Origin: an uncultured Bacteroidales bacterium
GTDB taxonomy: Bacteria > Bacteroidota > Bacteroidia > Bacteroidales > Coprobacteraceae
DNA length: 64,000 bases
Direction of reading: 5' to 3'
Assembly: GCA_949297285.1 (NCBI GenBank)
Contig: CASFRL010000075.1
Coordinates: 1-64,000 of the forward strand
Both the position numbers and the translations under genes were made by a program. Positions 45,677 through 55,149 of this stretch are shown piece after piece. A model generated the notes under the pieces. That model saw only the letters and a list, made by a program, of their open reading frames with translations. It searched no databases and had not been told where the DNA came from. The stretch's first letter is position 1; each line of letters begins with the position of its first letter.

Positions 45677-47065
45677 ATGAGATCCCAAACAGTTTGTGCA
45701 CTTTTATTCTCATTTATATTTCTATTTTCTTGCCAGTCGAATAAAAAAAGACAAGACACGTCAGAGTCGTATGATCTTGAACAAATTAAAGAAAAAGGAG
45801 AATTGACCGTGCTCACACTGTACAGCTCAACCTCCTATTTCCTATACCGCGGTGAAGAAATGGGTTATGAATATGAGTTGATCAAACAATTTGCCGAATC
45901 GGAAGGATTGAAAATTAAAATCATCGTTGCCGAAAATATCGGGAAACTGGTCGAAATGCTCAAAAACGGCAATGGAGATATTATCGCTTATGATATTCCC
46001 ATTACGGGAGACCTAAAAGACCAACTTCTTTATTGCGGACCGGAAATAATCACACATCAAGTACTTGTACAACGTATAGAAAAAGGACATCCTTTATTGC
46101 GTAATGTTACCGAACTTGTGGGGAAAAAGGTTTATGTTGAAAAAGACTCGAAATATGAAACCCGTATCAATAATCTGAATGACGAGTTGGGTGGAGGTAT
46201 CGACATCCATTTGATGAACAAAGATACGATCATTACCGAAGATTTGATAGAAATGGTCGCTAACGGTAAAATAGATTATACCTTTGCCGATAATAATATA
46301 GCTCGCCTTAACAAAACTTATTATAACAACATAGACATACGTCTCAATGTCAGTTTTCCCCAACGATCGACGTGGGCCGTAAGGACAGACGAACCGGAAC
46401 TGGCTAAAGCTGTCGACCAATGGGCAAAAAACAATACGAAAAGTTCTAAGTATCGAGAGATATTAAAGCGTTATTTCGAATTGAGTAAAAACTCTTCTGC
46501 ACCGGAGGTATTATCGATCAAAAAAGGACAAATCTCCGTTTATGATCATTTATTTAAAAAATATGCCCAAAAACAGAACTGGGACTGGAGACTGATTGCC
46601 GCACAAGCCTACCACGAATCGAAATTCGACACGGCAGTCATATCGTGGGCCGGAGCTAAAGGGTTGATGCAAATCATGCCTCGTACGGCCAGGAGCTATG
46701 GATTGTCGGAAAAAGATATGCAAAATCCGGAAAAAAATATTGCAACAGCAATCAAAATAATGGGTGCTCTAAACCAAAGTTTTGCAACAATAGAAAATCC
46801 TGAAGAACGCATAAAATTTATCTTAGCCGCATACAATTCCGGAATAGGGCATGTTCTGGACGCTATCGCTTTAGCAAAAAAATACGGGAAAGATCCGCAG
46901 AAATGGGATGGTAATGTTGCCGAATATATCTTGTTGAAAAGCAACCCCGAGTACTTTAACGATGAAGTCTGCAAATTCGGATACTTCAGGGGGCGCGAAA
47001 CATATAGCTATGTGAATAAGGTACTAAAACTGTATGAGTATTATAAAACAAAAATAAAATCTTAA
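45677..47065 (+). CDS. mltF: MltF-like membrane-bound lytic transglycosylase
   Basis: A 462-residue lipoprotein (lipobox LFSCQS, cysteine at about residue 19) with an N-terminal periplasmic solute-binding-type domain (about 30-270, YEYELIKQFAESEGLKI, GDIIAYDIPITG, YTFADNNIARLN) and a C-terminal SLT domain (about 300-450). The catalytic glutamate is in AAQAYHESKFD, followed by AVISWAGAKGLMQIMPRTA and LAAYNSGIGHVLDA. This is the MltF architecture: a sensor-like domain coupled to peptidoglycan cleavage that forms 1,6-anhydromuropeptides. Confidence 0.92.
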   Translation: MRSQTVCALLFSFIFLFSCQSNKKRQDTSESYDLEQIKEKGELTVLTLYSSTSYFLYRGEEMGYEYELIKQFAESEGLKIKIIVAENIGKLVEMLKNGNGDIIAYDIPITGDLKDQLLYCGPEIITHQVLVQRIEKGHPLLRNVTELVGKKVYVEKDSKYETRINNLNDELGGGIDIHLMNKDTIITEDLIEMVANGKIDYTFADNNIARLNKTYYNNIDIRLNVSFPQRSTWAVRTDEPELAKAVDQWAKNNTKSSKYREILKRYFELSKNSSAPEVLSIKKGQISVYDHLFKKYAQKQNWDWRLIAAQAYHESKFDTAVISWAGAKGLMQIMPRTARSYGLSEKDMQNPEKNIATAIKIMGALNQSFATIENPEERIKFILAAYNSGIGHVLDAIALAKKYGKDPQKWDGNVAEYILLKSNPEYFNDEVCKFGYFRGRETYSYVNKVLKLYEYYKTKIKS

Positions 47066-47077
47066 TACCTTTGATTT

Positions 47078-47938
47078 ATGAAATGGATATTTTCTATTAT
47101 GGCATTATTTTTTAGCACGATGATTTTCTCTCAAACCCCGTTTACCGTACCGGTATGGCCGAACGGTCCCAAAGAAAGCAACAATATTTCTGCACCGGAA
47201 GAGACAATAGATGGTGGCAGATTATTGAATAGCCACACGGCAGAAATGTATGTATATTTACCGGATAAAAAAATAAATACAGGAACGGCTGTCTTGATTT
47301 GCCCGGGAGGAGGCTATGCATTACAAGCCATGCAACATGAAGGCCATGACTTTGCAAAATTACTCAACCAAAAAGGTGTTGCCGGAATAATCTTAAAATA
47401 CAGACTGCCTAATGGACATTGTAATATTCCTCTTGACGATGCAAAAGAGGCAATGAACATTATCCGACAAAAATCATCCGAATGGGGTATAAACCCTAAT
47501 CGTATAGGAGTTAGCGGATTTTCAGCCGGCGGTCATTTAGCATCCACGCTCGGGACTCACTTTGATCCTCAGAATCGCCCCGACTTTATGATTCTTTTTT
47601 ATCCTGTCATTTCTATGGACAATAAACTGACTCATAAAGGGAGTAAAGAAAATTTATTGGGAAAAGGCGTTGAAAACGATAATTTCTCGAACGAAAAACA
47701 AATTTCTAAGACAACACCTCCTACTCTGCTTTTGTTAAGTGACGACGACAAAAGCGTTTTACCGGAAAACAGTACTCTATTCTATAACAAACTTAAAGAA
47801 AACGGTATCGATGCCTCCATGTATATTTTCCCTTCCGGAGGACATGGGTGGGGTTGTCATAAGGATTTTGCATATTATCAAATATGGCAAGATCTGCTCT
47901 TCGACTGGATGAATCATCAAAAACTTTTAAACAAATAG
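47078..47938 (+). CDS. secreted alpha/beta hydrolase, esterase-like
   Basis: A 286-residue serine esterase with a signal peptide (ending near FSQ, about residue 19). It has the oxyanion ICPGGGY, the nucleophile GFSAGGH, the acid in LSDDDKSV and the histidine in GGHGWG. It resembles the BD-FAE/axe-type carbohydrate esterases that remove acetyl or feruloyl groups from plant glycans, though the substrate is only inferred. It starts 12 bases after the lytic transglycosylase gene. No hairpin terminator is clear downstream. Confidence 0.87.
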   Translation: MKWIFSIMALFFSTMIFSQTPFTVPVWPNGPKESNNISAPEETIDGGRLLNSHTAEMYVYLPDKKINTGTAVLICPGGGYALQAMQHEGHDFAKLLNQKGVAGIILKYRLPNGHCNIPLDDAKEAMNIIRQKSSEWGINPNRIGVSGFSAGGHLASTLGTHFDPQNRPDFMILFYPVISMDNKLTHKGSKENLLGKGVENDNFSNEKQISKTTPPTLLLLSDDDKSVLPENSTLFYNKLKENGIDASMYIFPSGGHGWGCHKDFAYYQIWQDLLFDWMNHQKLLNK

Positions 47939-48026
47939 ACTTGAAGACAAATCTTAGTTTATACAAATAATTTCATAATATTTATTTACAACAAGGGATA
48001 AAATTATAACAAACCGGCACCGATTG

Positions 48027-48057
48027 TTGTATTTATCTAATGTTTATTTTATATTTG
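48027..48057 (+). promoter_or_regulatory. promoter of the DUF3332 gene
   Basis: TTG (48027-48029), 20 bases, TATATTTG (48050-48057). Leader of about 65 bases to the start at 48131. Confidence 0.65.
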
Positions 48058-48130
48058 CAATAGATCAAACAATCTACATACGGAATCTTTTGAATATAGA
48101 TTAATATAAACTATTTTAATGCATACAATT

Positions 48131-48688
48131 ATGAAAAGGAACAAATTTACCATGGCTATTGTCGTATTATTGTGCAGTTGTCTTATGTTTTCTTCCTGCA
48201 TAGGATCTTTTGGATTGACGAGTAAACTCCATAACTGGAATAAGGGTGTAGGTGGAAATAAGTTCGTGAGTGAACTTGTATTTCTGGCATTCTGCATTCT
48301 CCCGGCATATGAATTATCGGTTTTTGCCGATGTGATAATATTTAACTCTATCGAATTCTGGTCAGGATCTAATCCTATTGCCGAAAACACCCAACATCTC
48401 AAAGGTGAAAACGGTCACGATTTTTTGGTAAAAACCCACCAAAACGGATATACCATCACTGACGAAACGACAAACAACACAATAGAACTTGCATTTGACG
48501 ACAACGATAAATCTTGGTCGGTAGAAACAAATGGTCAAAGCACAAAATTCATGACATTTATCGATGACAATCACGTAAATATGTATAATGCAAACGGAGA
48601 ATCAATGACCATAGAACTTTCTAAAGCCGGCGTTATGGCTTATCAAGATATGGTAAAAAATAACATTGCCATTTTTGCTTGCAAATAA
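48131..48688 (+). CDS. DUF3332-family lipoprotein-like membrane protein
   Basis: A protein of about 185 residues. It has a hydrophobic signal with a cysteine-rich end (LLCSCLMFSSCIGSFGL), a conserved LTSKLHNWNKGVGGNKFVSELVFLAFCILPAYEL block with a second hydrophobic stretch, IIFNSIEFWSGSNPI, and then a soluble beta-rich C-terminal part. This matches DUF3332, found in Bacteroidetes and Proteobacteria; function unknown. The start at 48131 (MKRNKF) is preferred to 48119. Confidence 0.83.
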   Translation: MKRNKFTMAIVVLLCSCLMFSSCIGSFGLTSKLHNWNKGVGGNKFVSELVFLAFCILPAYELSVFADVIIFNSIEFWSGSNPIAENTQHLKGENGHDFLVKTHQNGYTITDETTNNTIELAFDDNDKSWSVETNGQSTKFMTFIDDNHVNMYNANGESMTIELSKAGVMAYQDMVKNNIAIFACK

Positions 48689-48701
48689 AATAACATAACA
48701 T

Positions 48702-48755
48702 AAAAAATAAAGGAGGCGGTTGTTGTAACAACCGCCTCCTTTATTTTTTAATATT
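48702..48755. terminator. bidirectional terminator between DUF3332 gene and glnN
   Basis: Perfect 13-base core GGAGGCGGTTGTT (48712-48724) with AACAACCGCCTCC (48727-48739), extended by A-rich and T-rich arms, between convergent genes. Confidence 0.93.
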
Positions 48756-48761
48756 CAGGAT

Positions 48762-50951
48762 TTAACGAACAAACAACATTTCTCTGTACTTAGGCAACGG
48801 CCACATCTGATCATCGACAATCAATTCAAGTTTATCGATATGATACCGTATCTCATCCAACATCGGGGCAACAGTATCGTGATATGCAATTGCCTTTTCT
48901 CTCTCATCCTCTATTTTGTTTGCCAATTTACGAGCATCGACCATTGTCGCAACCATCTCTTGTATCGACAAGGCATGACGAGCAATCTTACGGATGATCT
49001 CCATGTCTTTAGAAGAAATCGCTTCAGCTTCTTCCGAAGGAAATACCGCCTTTATTTTGCACACCGTATCCAGCAAAAGAGCTTGATATTTAGTTGCAAC
49101 AGGTAAAATATGATTTAGAGCCAAATCTCCCATTACCCGTGCCTCGATTTGTATCTTTTTAGTGTACATTTCCCATTTTACTTCATTACGAGCAGCCAAT
49201 TCTACCGCATTCATTACGCCTACGGACGAAAACATCTCGACAGAAGAAGGTTTTATGTAAGCATCAAAAATAACCGGGGTACTGGTTTCACAATCCAAAC
49301 CGCGAGCTGCAGCTTCAGCTTTCCACTCATCACTATATCCGTTACCGTCGAACCGGATGGGCTTACTCTCTTCTATGTATTTTTTCAATACTTGCACAAT
49401 AGATTTCTCTTTGCTCCCGCCAAGTGCGATTTTCTTGTCGACTTCTTCCTTGAAAAGCTGAAGTTGATGAGCAACTGCCGAATTAAGTACAATCATTGCA
49501 GCAGCACAATTGGCCGAAGAGCCGACGGCTCTGAATTCAAAACGATTTCCTGTAAAAGCAAATGGAGAAGTCCGATTTCTATCGGTATTATCCATAAGCA
49601 ACTCTGGAATTTGAGAGATATTGAGTTTCACTCCGGTTTTATCACACAATTCTATTACGGCATCATCCGGACTGCTCTCCAAAGCATCAAGGACATTCGA
49701 CATCTGCGCCCCCAAAAAGATAGAAATTATGGCAGGCGGTGCTTCATTTGCTCCCAAACGATGAGCATTGGTAGCAGATGATATACTGGCTTTTAACAAC
49801 GCGTTGTGCTTATAAACAGCCATTATCACATTCACAAGGAATGTAACAAACTGCAAATTTCCTTCGGGTGTTTTTGCCGGAGCCAATAATTGTACCCCGG
49901 TATCTGTTCCCAAAGACCAATTATTATGCTTGCCCGATCCGTTTACTCCTTTAAAAGGTTTTTCGTGGAGCAATACCCGAAACCCATGCCGACGGGCAAC
50001 CCGACGCATAAGTTCCATAATAACCTGATTATGATCATTCGCCAAATTACATTCTTCATAGATCGGTGCCAATTCGAATTGATTGGGAGCAACCTCGTTA
50101 TGACGGGTCTTTACCGGAATTCCCAATTTAAGAGCTTCTATTTCCAACTCTTGCATGAAAGCCGACACACGAGTAGGAATGGCTCCGAAATAATGATCTT
50201 CAAGTTGTTGATTTTTCGAGCTTTCATGCCCCATTAAGGTCCTACCTGTCAACAATAAATCGGGACGGGCAGCATATAAACCTTCATCCACCAAAAAATA
50301 CTCCTGCTCCCAACCCAAATAAGAATATACTTTTTTTACATTCGGGTCAAAATATTTGCACACATTCAAAGCCGCCGACGTAATGGCATCGATCGATTTT
50401 AACAATGGAGCTTTATAGTCGAGCGATTCACCTGTATATGAAATAAAAATTGTAGGAATACATAATGTATCACCGACAATAAATGCCGGAGAAGAGGGAT
50501 CCCAAGCACTATATCCACGGGCTTCAAACGTATTGCGAATTCCTCCGTTCGGAAAACTTGAGGCATCACCCTCTTGCTGGATAAGCAATTTCCCGGAAAA
50601 TTCTTCGACCATCCCCCCTTTTCCGTCGTGCTCTACAAAAGCATCGTGTTTCTCTGCCGTACCATCAGTCAACGGATGGAACCAATGGGTATAATGGGTC
50701 ACTCCCATCTCAATCGCCCATTTTTTCATTCCTGCAGCAACGGTATCGGCAATTTCCCGATTCAAGGGTTTTCCGTTATCGATAGCATCGACCAAAGCAT
50801 CATAAGTCTTCCGTGGCAAATAGCGGAACATTTTCTCTCGATTAAATACATACTTGGCAAAATACTCGGACGGACGTTCCGCCGGGCGATCTACTGGAAC
50901 AGCTTTTTTCTTGAAAGCCTCTTCAACAACTCTAAAACGTAAAGATGGCAT
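48762..50951 (-). CDS. glnN: type III glutamine synthetase
   Basis: A 729-residue GSIII, the large dodecameric glutamine synthetase typical of Bacteroidetes. It makes glutamine from glutamate, ammonia and ATP. It has THYTHWFHPLTDGTAEKHDAF, GWEQEYFLVDE, HNEVAPNQFELAPIYEE, HEKPFKGVNGSGKHNNWSL (glutamate/ATP region), NRTSPFAFTGNRFEFRAVGSS and a long helical C-terminus. The N-terminal 60 residues are GSIII-specific. A TACCTTTG promoter box (minus strand, 50979-50986) lies 28 bases upstream. With asnA, it is one of two ammonia-fixing genes in the window. Confidence 0.97.
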   Translation of the reverse strand: MPSLRFRVVEEAFKKKAVPVDRPAERPSEYFAKYVFNREKMFRYLPRKTYDALVDAIDNGKPLNREIADTVAAGMKKWAIEMGVTHYTHWFHPLTDGTAEKHDAFVEHDGKGGMVEEFSGKLLIQQEGDASSFPNGGIRNTFEARGYSAWDPSSPAFIVGDTLCIPTIFISYTGESLDYKAPLLKSIDAITSAALNVCKYFDPNVKKVYSYLGWEQEYFLVDEGLYAARPDLLLTGRTLMGHESSKNQQLEDHYFGAIPTRVSAFMQELEIEALKLGIPVKTRHNEVAPNQFELAPIYEECNLANDHNQVIMELMRRVARRHGFRVLLHEKPFKGVNGSGKHNNWSLGTDTGVQLLAPAKTPEGNLQFVTFLVNVIMAVYKHNALLKASISSATNAHRLGANEAPPAIISIFLGAQMSNVLDALESSPDDAVIELCDKTGVKLNISQIPELLMDNTDRNRTSPFAFTGNRFEFRAVGSSANCAAAMIVLNSAVAHQLQLFKEEVDKKIALGGSKEKSIVQVLKKYIEESKPIRFDGNGYSDEWKAEAAARGLDCETSTPVIFDAYIKPSSVEMFSSVGVMNAVELAARNEVKWEMYTKKIQIEARVMGDLALNHILPVATKYQALLLDTVCKIKAVFPSEEAEAISSKDMEIIRKIARHALSIQEMVATMVDARKLANKIEDEREKAIAYHDTVAPMLDEIRYHIDKLELIVDDQMWPLPKYREMLFVR

Positions 50952-51139
50952 AAAATTTTCTTTTTATTTTTTGTTACACAAAGGTATTAATAAAATGTGA
51001 GATACCGAAAAATGTAGTAAAGTTATCGACAGATATATGCACATAAAAAAAATAGCAAGAAAATATTTAAATTAATATTTATTATGCTTTTAAAAGAGTT
51101 ATAACCACACTTATATCCGTCCTTTTATAAAGGATTAAG

Positions 51140-51147
51140 TATATTTG
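51140..51147 (+). promoter_or_regulatory. promoter (-7 box) of the secreted esterase gene
   Basis: TATATTTG, 51 bases before the start at 51198, without a clear TTG partner. Confidence 0.45.
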
Positions 51148-51197
51148 TTTCCTATTTAGGTTTGTTTACATTAATAAAATAAAAACACAATATAACC

Positions 51198-52358
51198 ATG
51201 AAATCGATAATTTATTGGTCGGCATTATTGACAATCGCATTATTTACTTTTCAATGTACAAATAGTAAAAGAATAACACAAAACAACAATATTTCCAAAG
51301 AAAGGAATCTTGCATACCAAGACAGTTTCTCTGCATCGGCTTACTACAATGATCTTTATGACAATGCCGAAATGAAATACGCATTCAAAGGATCGACACA
51401 AAAAGAATTTGAAGTCTGGCAAAAAGAATTTCGAAATAAATTAAAAGAAAAATTAGGCATTTCTCAATTAGAAAAACAATTATCTTCTTTTAAAGTTAAA
51501 GTTCGAAAAATCGATTCAGAAGATATTGGATATGCAATTAGAGAAAGGTGGGAAATCTGGACAGAACCGACAGTACCTCTTCCTTTTGTTCTTTTATTAC
51601 CTAAAAATAAAGAGGGGAAATTGCCCTTAATGATCACACCACACGGACATGGTAAAAATACAGAAACTTATGCCGGTATATACCTTTCGGAACAGGAACG
51701 TATCGAAGGCGAAGTCGGAGAAAGAAATGTTGCTGTACAAGCTGTACAAAATGGCTTTATCGCTATTGCTCCTACATCGAGAGGATTTGGGAAAACCCGT
51801 ACATCGGAAGACAAAGCAAAAGACATTCCATACTCTTGTCGAACACAGTTAATGCATGATTTATTAGTAGGACGTACACCTATTGGCGACAGAGTGTGGG
51901 ATATTTCTAAATTGATTGATTGGGCATTGGCCGAACTACCTATCGACAAATCGAATATTATTGTCTCTGGTAATTCCGGAGGAGGTACTACCACACTTTT
52001 TGCCGGAGCTTGTGACACTCGTATATCAATTTCGATTCCCTCTTCATACTTTTGTACATTTACAGGAAGTATAGGCTCTATGTATCATTGTGAATGCAAC
52101 TATGTCCCCGGAATACTTGAATATGGAGAAATGTCTGATATTGCAGGCTTGACAGCTCCTCGCTATTTCTGCGCTTTGAATGGGAAAGAGGATAACATGT
52201 TTCCTTTGGAAGAGGCAAAAAAAGCTTTTTCAAATCTAAAAAAGATATATACTGCTGCGGGGGTTCCGGATAATTGCGAACTCTATGTCGGCAACGGAGG
52301 ACATCGCTACTATAAGGAAGGTGCTTGGAACTTTATAAATAAACACCTGACAAAATAG
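51198..52358 (+). CDS. alpha/beta hydrolase lipoprotein (acetylxylan-esterase-like)
   Basis: A 386-residue lipoprotein (lipobox FTFQC, near residue 20) with a long N-terminal spacer and an alpha/beta hydrolase core: LPLMITPHGHGKN (oxyanion), IVSGNSGGGTTTLFAG (nucleophile GNSGG), ALNGKEDNMFPLEEA (acid loop) and NGGHRYYKEG (histidine). It resembles the dienelactone hydrolase/CE7-like esterases often encoded in glycan-use loci, although no other glycan-use gene is adjacent. Flanked by its own promoter and terminator. Confidence 0.84.
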   Translation: MKSIIYWSALLTIALFTFQCTNSKRITQNNNISKERNLAYQDSFSASAYYNDLYDNAEMKYAFKGSTQKEFEVWQKEFRNKLKEKLGISQLEKQLSSFKVKVRKIDSEDIGYAIRERWEIWTEPTVPLPFVLLLPKNKEGKLPLMITPHGHGKNTETYAGIYLSEQERIEGEVGERNVAVQAVQNGFIAIAPTSRGFGKTRTSEDKAKDIPYSCRTQLMHDLLVGRTPIGDRVWDISKLIDWALAELPIDKSNIIVSGNSGGGTTTLFAGACDTRISISIPSSYFCTFTGSIGSMYHCECNYVPGILEYGEMSDIAGLTAPRYFCALNGKEDNMFPLEEAKKAFSNLKKIYTAAGVPDNCELYVGNGGHRYYKEGAWNFINKHLTK

Positions 52359-52380
52359 TATCACTATTTCTCAAAACGAC

Positions 52381-52418
52381 AAAAAGCTGTGTAAAGAAAA
52401 ATTTTTACACAGCTTTTT
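52381..52418. terminator. bidirectional terminator, esterase gene and asnA
   Basis: Perfect 15-base stem AAAAAGCTGTGTAAA (52381-52395) with TTTACACAGCTTTTT (52404-52418) between convergent genes. It is 20 bases from the esterase stop, but about 85 from asnA. Confidence 0.9.
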
Positions 52419-52502
52419 GCAATTATAATATCTCTCAAACTTTTAATTTATATACGACCTAAATACATAAGCCCAAGGACCTGCCTGACTATTCAGTCAT
52501 TA

Positions 52503-53537
52503 TCATAACAAATAGATGTGATTTTTGGCACATTCGGCAATCTGTTCTTCCGGCCAGATACTTGCTTGCACCTCTCCGATATGGGCCTTTTGTAACAAGA
52601 ACATACAAAGACGTGATTGTCCGATTCCTCCTCCGATAGATAATGGTAACTCTCCGGCCAACAATGCTTTATGAAAATCTAATTTTTCCCGTTCGAGGCA
52701 ATTGCAAATACTTAACTGCCGTTGCAAGGCGATACGGTCGACACGAATTCCCATAGAAGAAAGTTCAAAAGGACATTCCAATATAGAGTTCCATAAAATA
52801 ATGTCACCATTCAGGCCATTATATCCATCCGAATTCATAGAAATCCAATCATCATAATCGGGGGCACGACCGTCATGGGGCTCTCCGTTCGAAAGGTTAC
52901 CGCCGATACCGATAATAAATATTGCCCCATATTTTTTGGCTGCTTTTGCTTCCCGATCTTTTGGAGGTAACGTCGGATACATTTGCAGCAACTCTTCGGC
53001 GTGAATAAAAGTTATCTTATCGGGTAAAGCCGGAGTTATATGCGGGAAACTGGCATACACCTGACTTTCTAACTCCTTAATAATATTATAGATTTTACGG
53101 ACAATTTCTTTAAGATAATCCAAATTACGGTCTTGTTCTGTAATTGTCTGTTCCCAATCCCACTGATCTACATACAAAGAGTGTAAATTATCCAAATCCT
53201 CATCCGAACGGATCGCATTCATATCGGTATAGAGTCCATATCCCGGGGCAATCCCGTACGCCCCCAACTTCAACCGTTTCCATTTGGCAAGAGAATGTAC
53301 GACCTCCGCTTTCCGGTCGCCCATACATTTAATCGGGAAAGTAACGGCTCGTTCATGTCCGTTAAGATCGTCATTGATACCTGTTCCCGCCAATACAAAT
53401 AACGGAGCCGTCACCCGACGAAGGTTTAATGACTTAGATAATTTTTCCTGAAAACTCACCTTCAGTGTCTTTATTGCCTGTTCGGTAGTTTCGGGAAGCA
53501 ATTTCAGTTTATACTGTTTAGGAATAATCAATGCCAT
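52503..53537 (-). CDS. asnA: aspartate-ammonia ligase
   Basis: A class-II-synthetase-like asparagine synthetase of about 344 residues that uses ammonia. The MALIIPKQYKLKLLPETTEQAIK start, NLRRVTAPLFV, YVDQWDWEQTI, GKDREA-type TLPPKDREAKAAKKYGAIFIIGIGG, HDGRAPDYDDW and LSIGGGIGQSRLCMFLL are all AsnA signatures. The chosen start 53537 is the normal family start; the longest frame adds 13 codons (to 53576) without family similarity. A TATATTTG box (minus strand, 53654-53661) lies about 117 bases upstream. Confidence 0.97.
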   Translation of the reverse strand: MALIIPKQYKLKLLPETTEQAIKTLKVSFQEKLSKSLNLRRVTAPLFVLAGTGINDDLNGHERAVTFPIKCMGDRKAEVVHSLAKWKRLKLGAYGIAPGYGLYTDMNAIRSDEDLDNLHSLYVDQWDWEQTITEQDRNLDYLKEIVRKIYNIIKELESQVYASFPHITPALPDKITFIHAEELLQMYPTLPPKDREAKAAKKYGAIFIIGIGGNLSNGEPHDGRAPDYDDWISMNSDGYNGLNGDIILWNSILECPFELSSMGIRVDRIALQRQLSICNCLEREKLDFHKALLAGELPLSIGGGIGQSRLCMFLLQKAHIGEVQASIWPEEQIAECAKNHIYLL

Positions 53538-53576
53538 TTTATTTCTTATTTTTCTTATTATTCTAATGATACACAA

Positions 53577-53924
53577 TCGATTAAGATTACTTATCCGATC
53601 AAAACATTTTATCTATTCATTTTTTATATCACCATATAGGTATTTTGAAAGCACAAATATAACACTTTTGTATAGAATAAAAGAAAAAATACAATCTTTT
53701 TGCTACTATATTTTTTAAATCAATAACATTTAGCTCCACTTATTTAGGAAACGGGCAATAAAATCGCCCAAATCATTTTATTTTGCAGAATTTATAAGTA
53801 TATTTAAAAATAAAAAAATGGGCCGACCAAACCGAATTTGAAAATTTTATTGTCCGTATTACTATATTTACAGAACATAGGCGGCGACTCGGCAGCGTCG
53901 AAACTTGAAAACTTTGTTTTCGTC
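53577..53924. other. gap between asnA and namZ
   Basis: About 350 AT-rich bases between divergent genes. It holds the asnA -7 box (minus-strand TATATTTG, 53654-53661) and a short hairpin GGGC/GCCC near 53755-53770. A plus-strand reading frame that extends across 53905-53976 is non-coding because the namZ promoter lies within it. No other gene is supported. Confidence 0.6.
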
Positions 53925-53955
53925 TTGCCCTTGCACTCGCCTTTCCTTATATTTG
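53925..53955 (+). promoter_or_regulatory. namZ promoter
   Basis: TTG (53925-53927), 20 bases, TATATTTG (53948-53955): strong match. Transcription start expected near 53962, which places the real start codon at 53977. Confidence 0.75.
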
Positions 53956-53976
53956 TACATAATAAAAAATAAAGAA

Positions 53977-55149
53977 ATGAAATACCGGGTATTATTGCTG
54001 ACATTTTTGATTTTATTGTGGAATATGCCTTTAGCCTTTTCCGTACAGAATGGGGCAGACCAAATCGATAAAATCATTCCGCTATTGAAGTCTAAACGGG
54101 TAGGGTTGGTTGTCAATCACACCTCTTTGGTAGGAGCAAAACAGATTCATCTTTTAGATACGCTCTTAAGCCGAGGAATTTCCGTGAAATCGGTTTTTGC
54201 ACCGGAACATGGTTTTCGAGGCAATGCAGATGCCGGAGAAACTGTTGTAAACAGTCGTGATGTGCGTTCTGGTTTACCCGTCATATCTCTTTATGGGAAA
54301 AACAAGAAACCTACTCGGGAACAGCTTTCGGGAATCGATGTTGTTGTCTTTGATATTCAGGATGTCGGTACACGATTTTATACCTATATAAGCACTATGT
54401 ATTATGTCATGCAGGCTTGTGCCGAATTTGGTGTTGAGATGGTTGTGTTAGACCGCCCGAATCCGAACGATTATGTTGACGGACCTATAATGCAAGATTC
54501 TTTGCGTTCGTTTGTCGGAGCCTTGCCCCTTCCTGTTCTGCATGGTCTCACTGTCGGAGAATTGGCCCAGATGATTCGGGGCGAAAATTGGGGAAATACA
54601 AATACGTTAGAACTTACGGTAATTCCCGTAAAAGAGTGGAAACATGGAGATCCTTATATTCTTCCGGTAAAACCTTCTCCTAATCTGCCGAACAGTCGTT
54701 CTGTTGCGCTCTATCCGTCGTTATGTTTTTTTGAGGCAACCGATGTCAGTGTGGGGAGGGGAACACATTTCCCGTTTCAGGTATTGGGATATCCCGATAA
54801 GAAATTCGGCACATTCAGTTTTGTTCCTCGTGCACTTCCCGGTTTTGATAAAAACCCGTTGCAGAAAGATAAGCGTTGTTTCGGTCTCGATTTGCGAAAA
54901 ACCGAGCCGGTCGGAGGATTATCGTTGAAGTATATTCTCGATTTTTATCAAATTGCCGATTGTGGAGCCTCATTTTTTACACGTCCTCGTTTTTTTGATA
55001 TGTTGATGGGAAACTCGCAGGTAAGAAAGGATATCATTGCCGGAAAAAGCGAATCACAAATAAAACAAAGTTGGTCTGCAGAATTACAAAAATATCGGCA
55101 GCTAAGAAAACAATATTTACTTTATCCCGATTCTCGCAAATTTGATTAA
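53977..55149 (+). CDS. namZ: exo-beta-N-acetylmuramidase (DUF1343, NamZ type)
   Basis: A secreted protein of about 390 residues with a signal peptide (MKYRVLLLTFLILLWNMPLAFS) and the DUF1343 fold: RVGLVVNHTSLVG, FAPEHGFRGNADAGE, PVISLYGKNKKPT, DVVVFDIQDVGTRFYTYISTMYYVMQ, VVLDRPNPN, PVLHGLTVGELAQMIRGE and PSPNLPNSRSVALYPSLCFFEATDVSVGRGTHFPFQ. Characterised members release N-acetylmuramic acid from the non-reducing end of peptidoglycan fragments, allowing recycling or feeding on muropeptides. The upstream ATG at 53905 is rejected on promoter position. The last bases overlap the stop of the convergent exonuclease gene. Confidence 0.93.
   Translation: MKYRVLLLTFLILLWNMPLAFSVQNGADQIDKIIPLLKSKRVGLVVNHTSLVGAKQIHLLDTLLSRGISVKSVFAPEHGFRGNADAGETVVNSRDVRSGLPVISLYGKNKKPTREQLSGIDVVVFDIQDVGTRFYTYISTMYYVMQACAEFGVEMVVLDRPNPNDYVDGPIMQDSLRSFVGALPLPVLHGLTVGELAQMIRGENWGNTNTLELTVIPVKEWKHGDPYILPVKPSPNLPNSRSVALYPSLCFFEATDVSVGRGTHFPFQVLGYPDKKFGTFSFVPRALPGFDKNPLQKDKRCFGLDLRKTEPVGGLSLKYILDFYQIADCGASFFTRPRFFDMLMGNSQVRKDIIAGKSESQIKQSWSAELQKYRQLRKQYLLYPDSRKFD

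Noticed and set aside
53905-53976. upstream start of namZ
   Set aside because: The promoter (TTG-n20-TATATTTG, 53925-53955) lies inside this segment, and the signal peptide begins at 53977.
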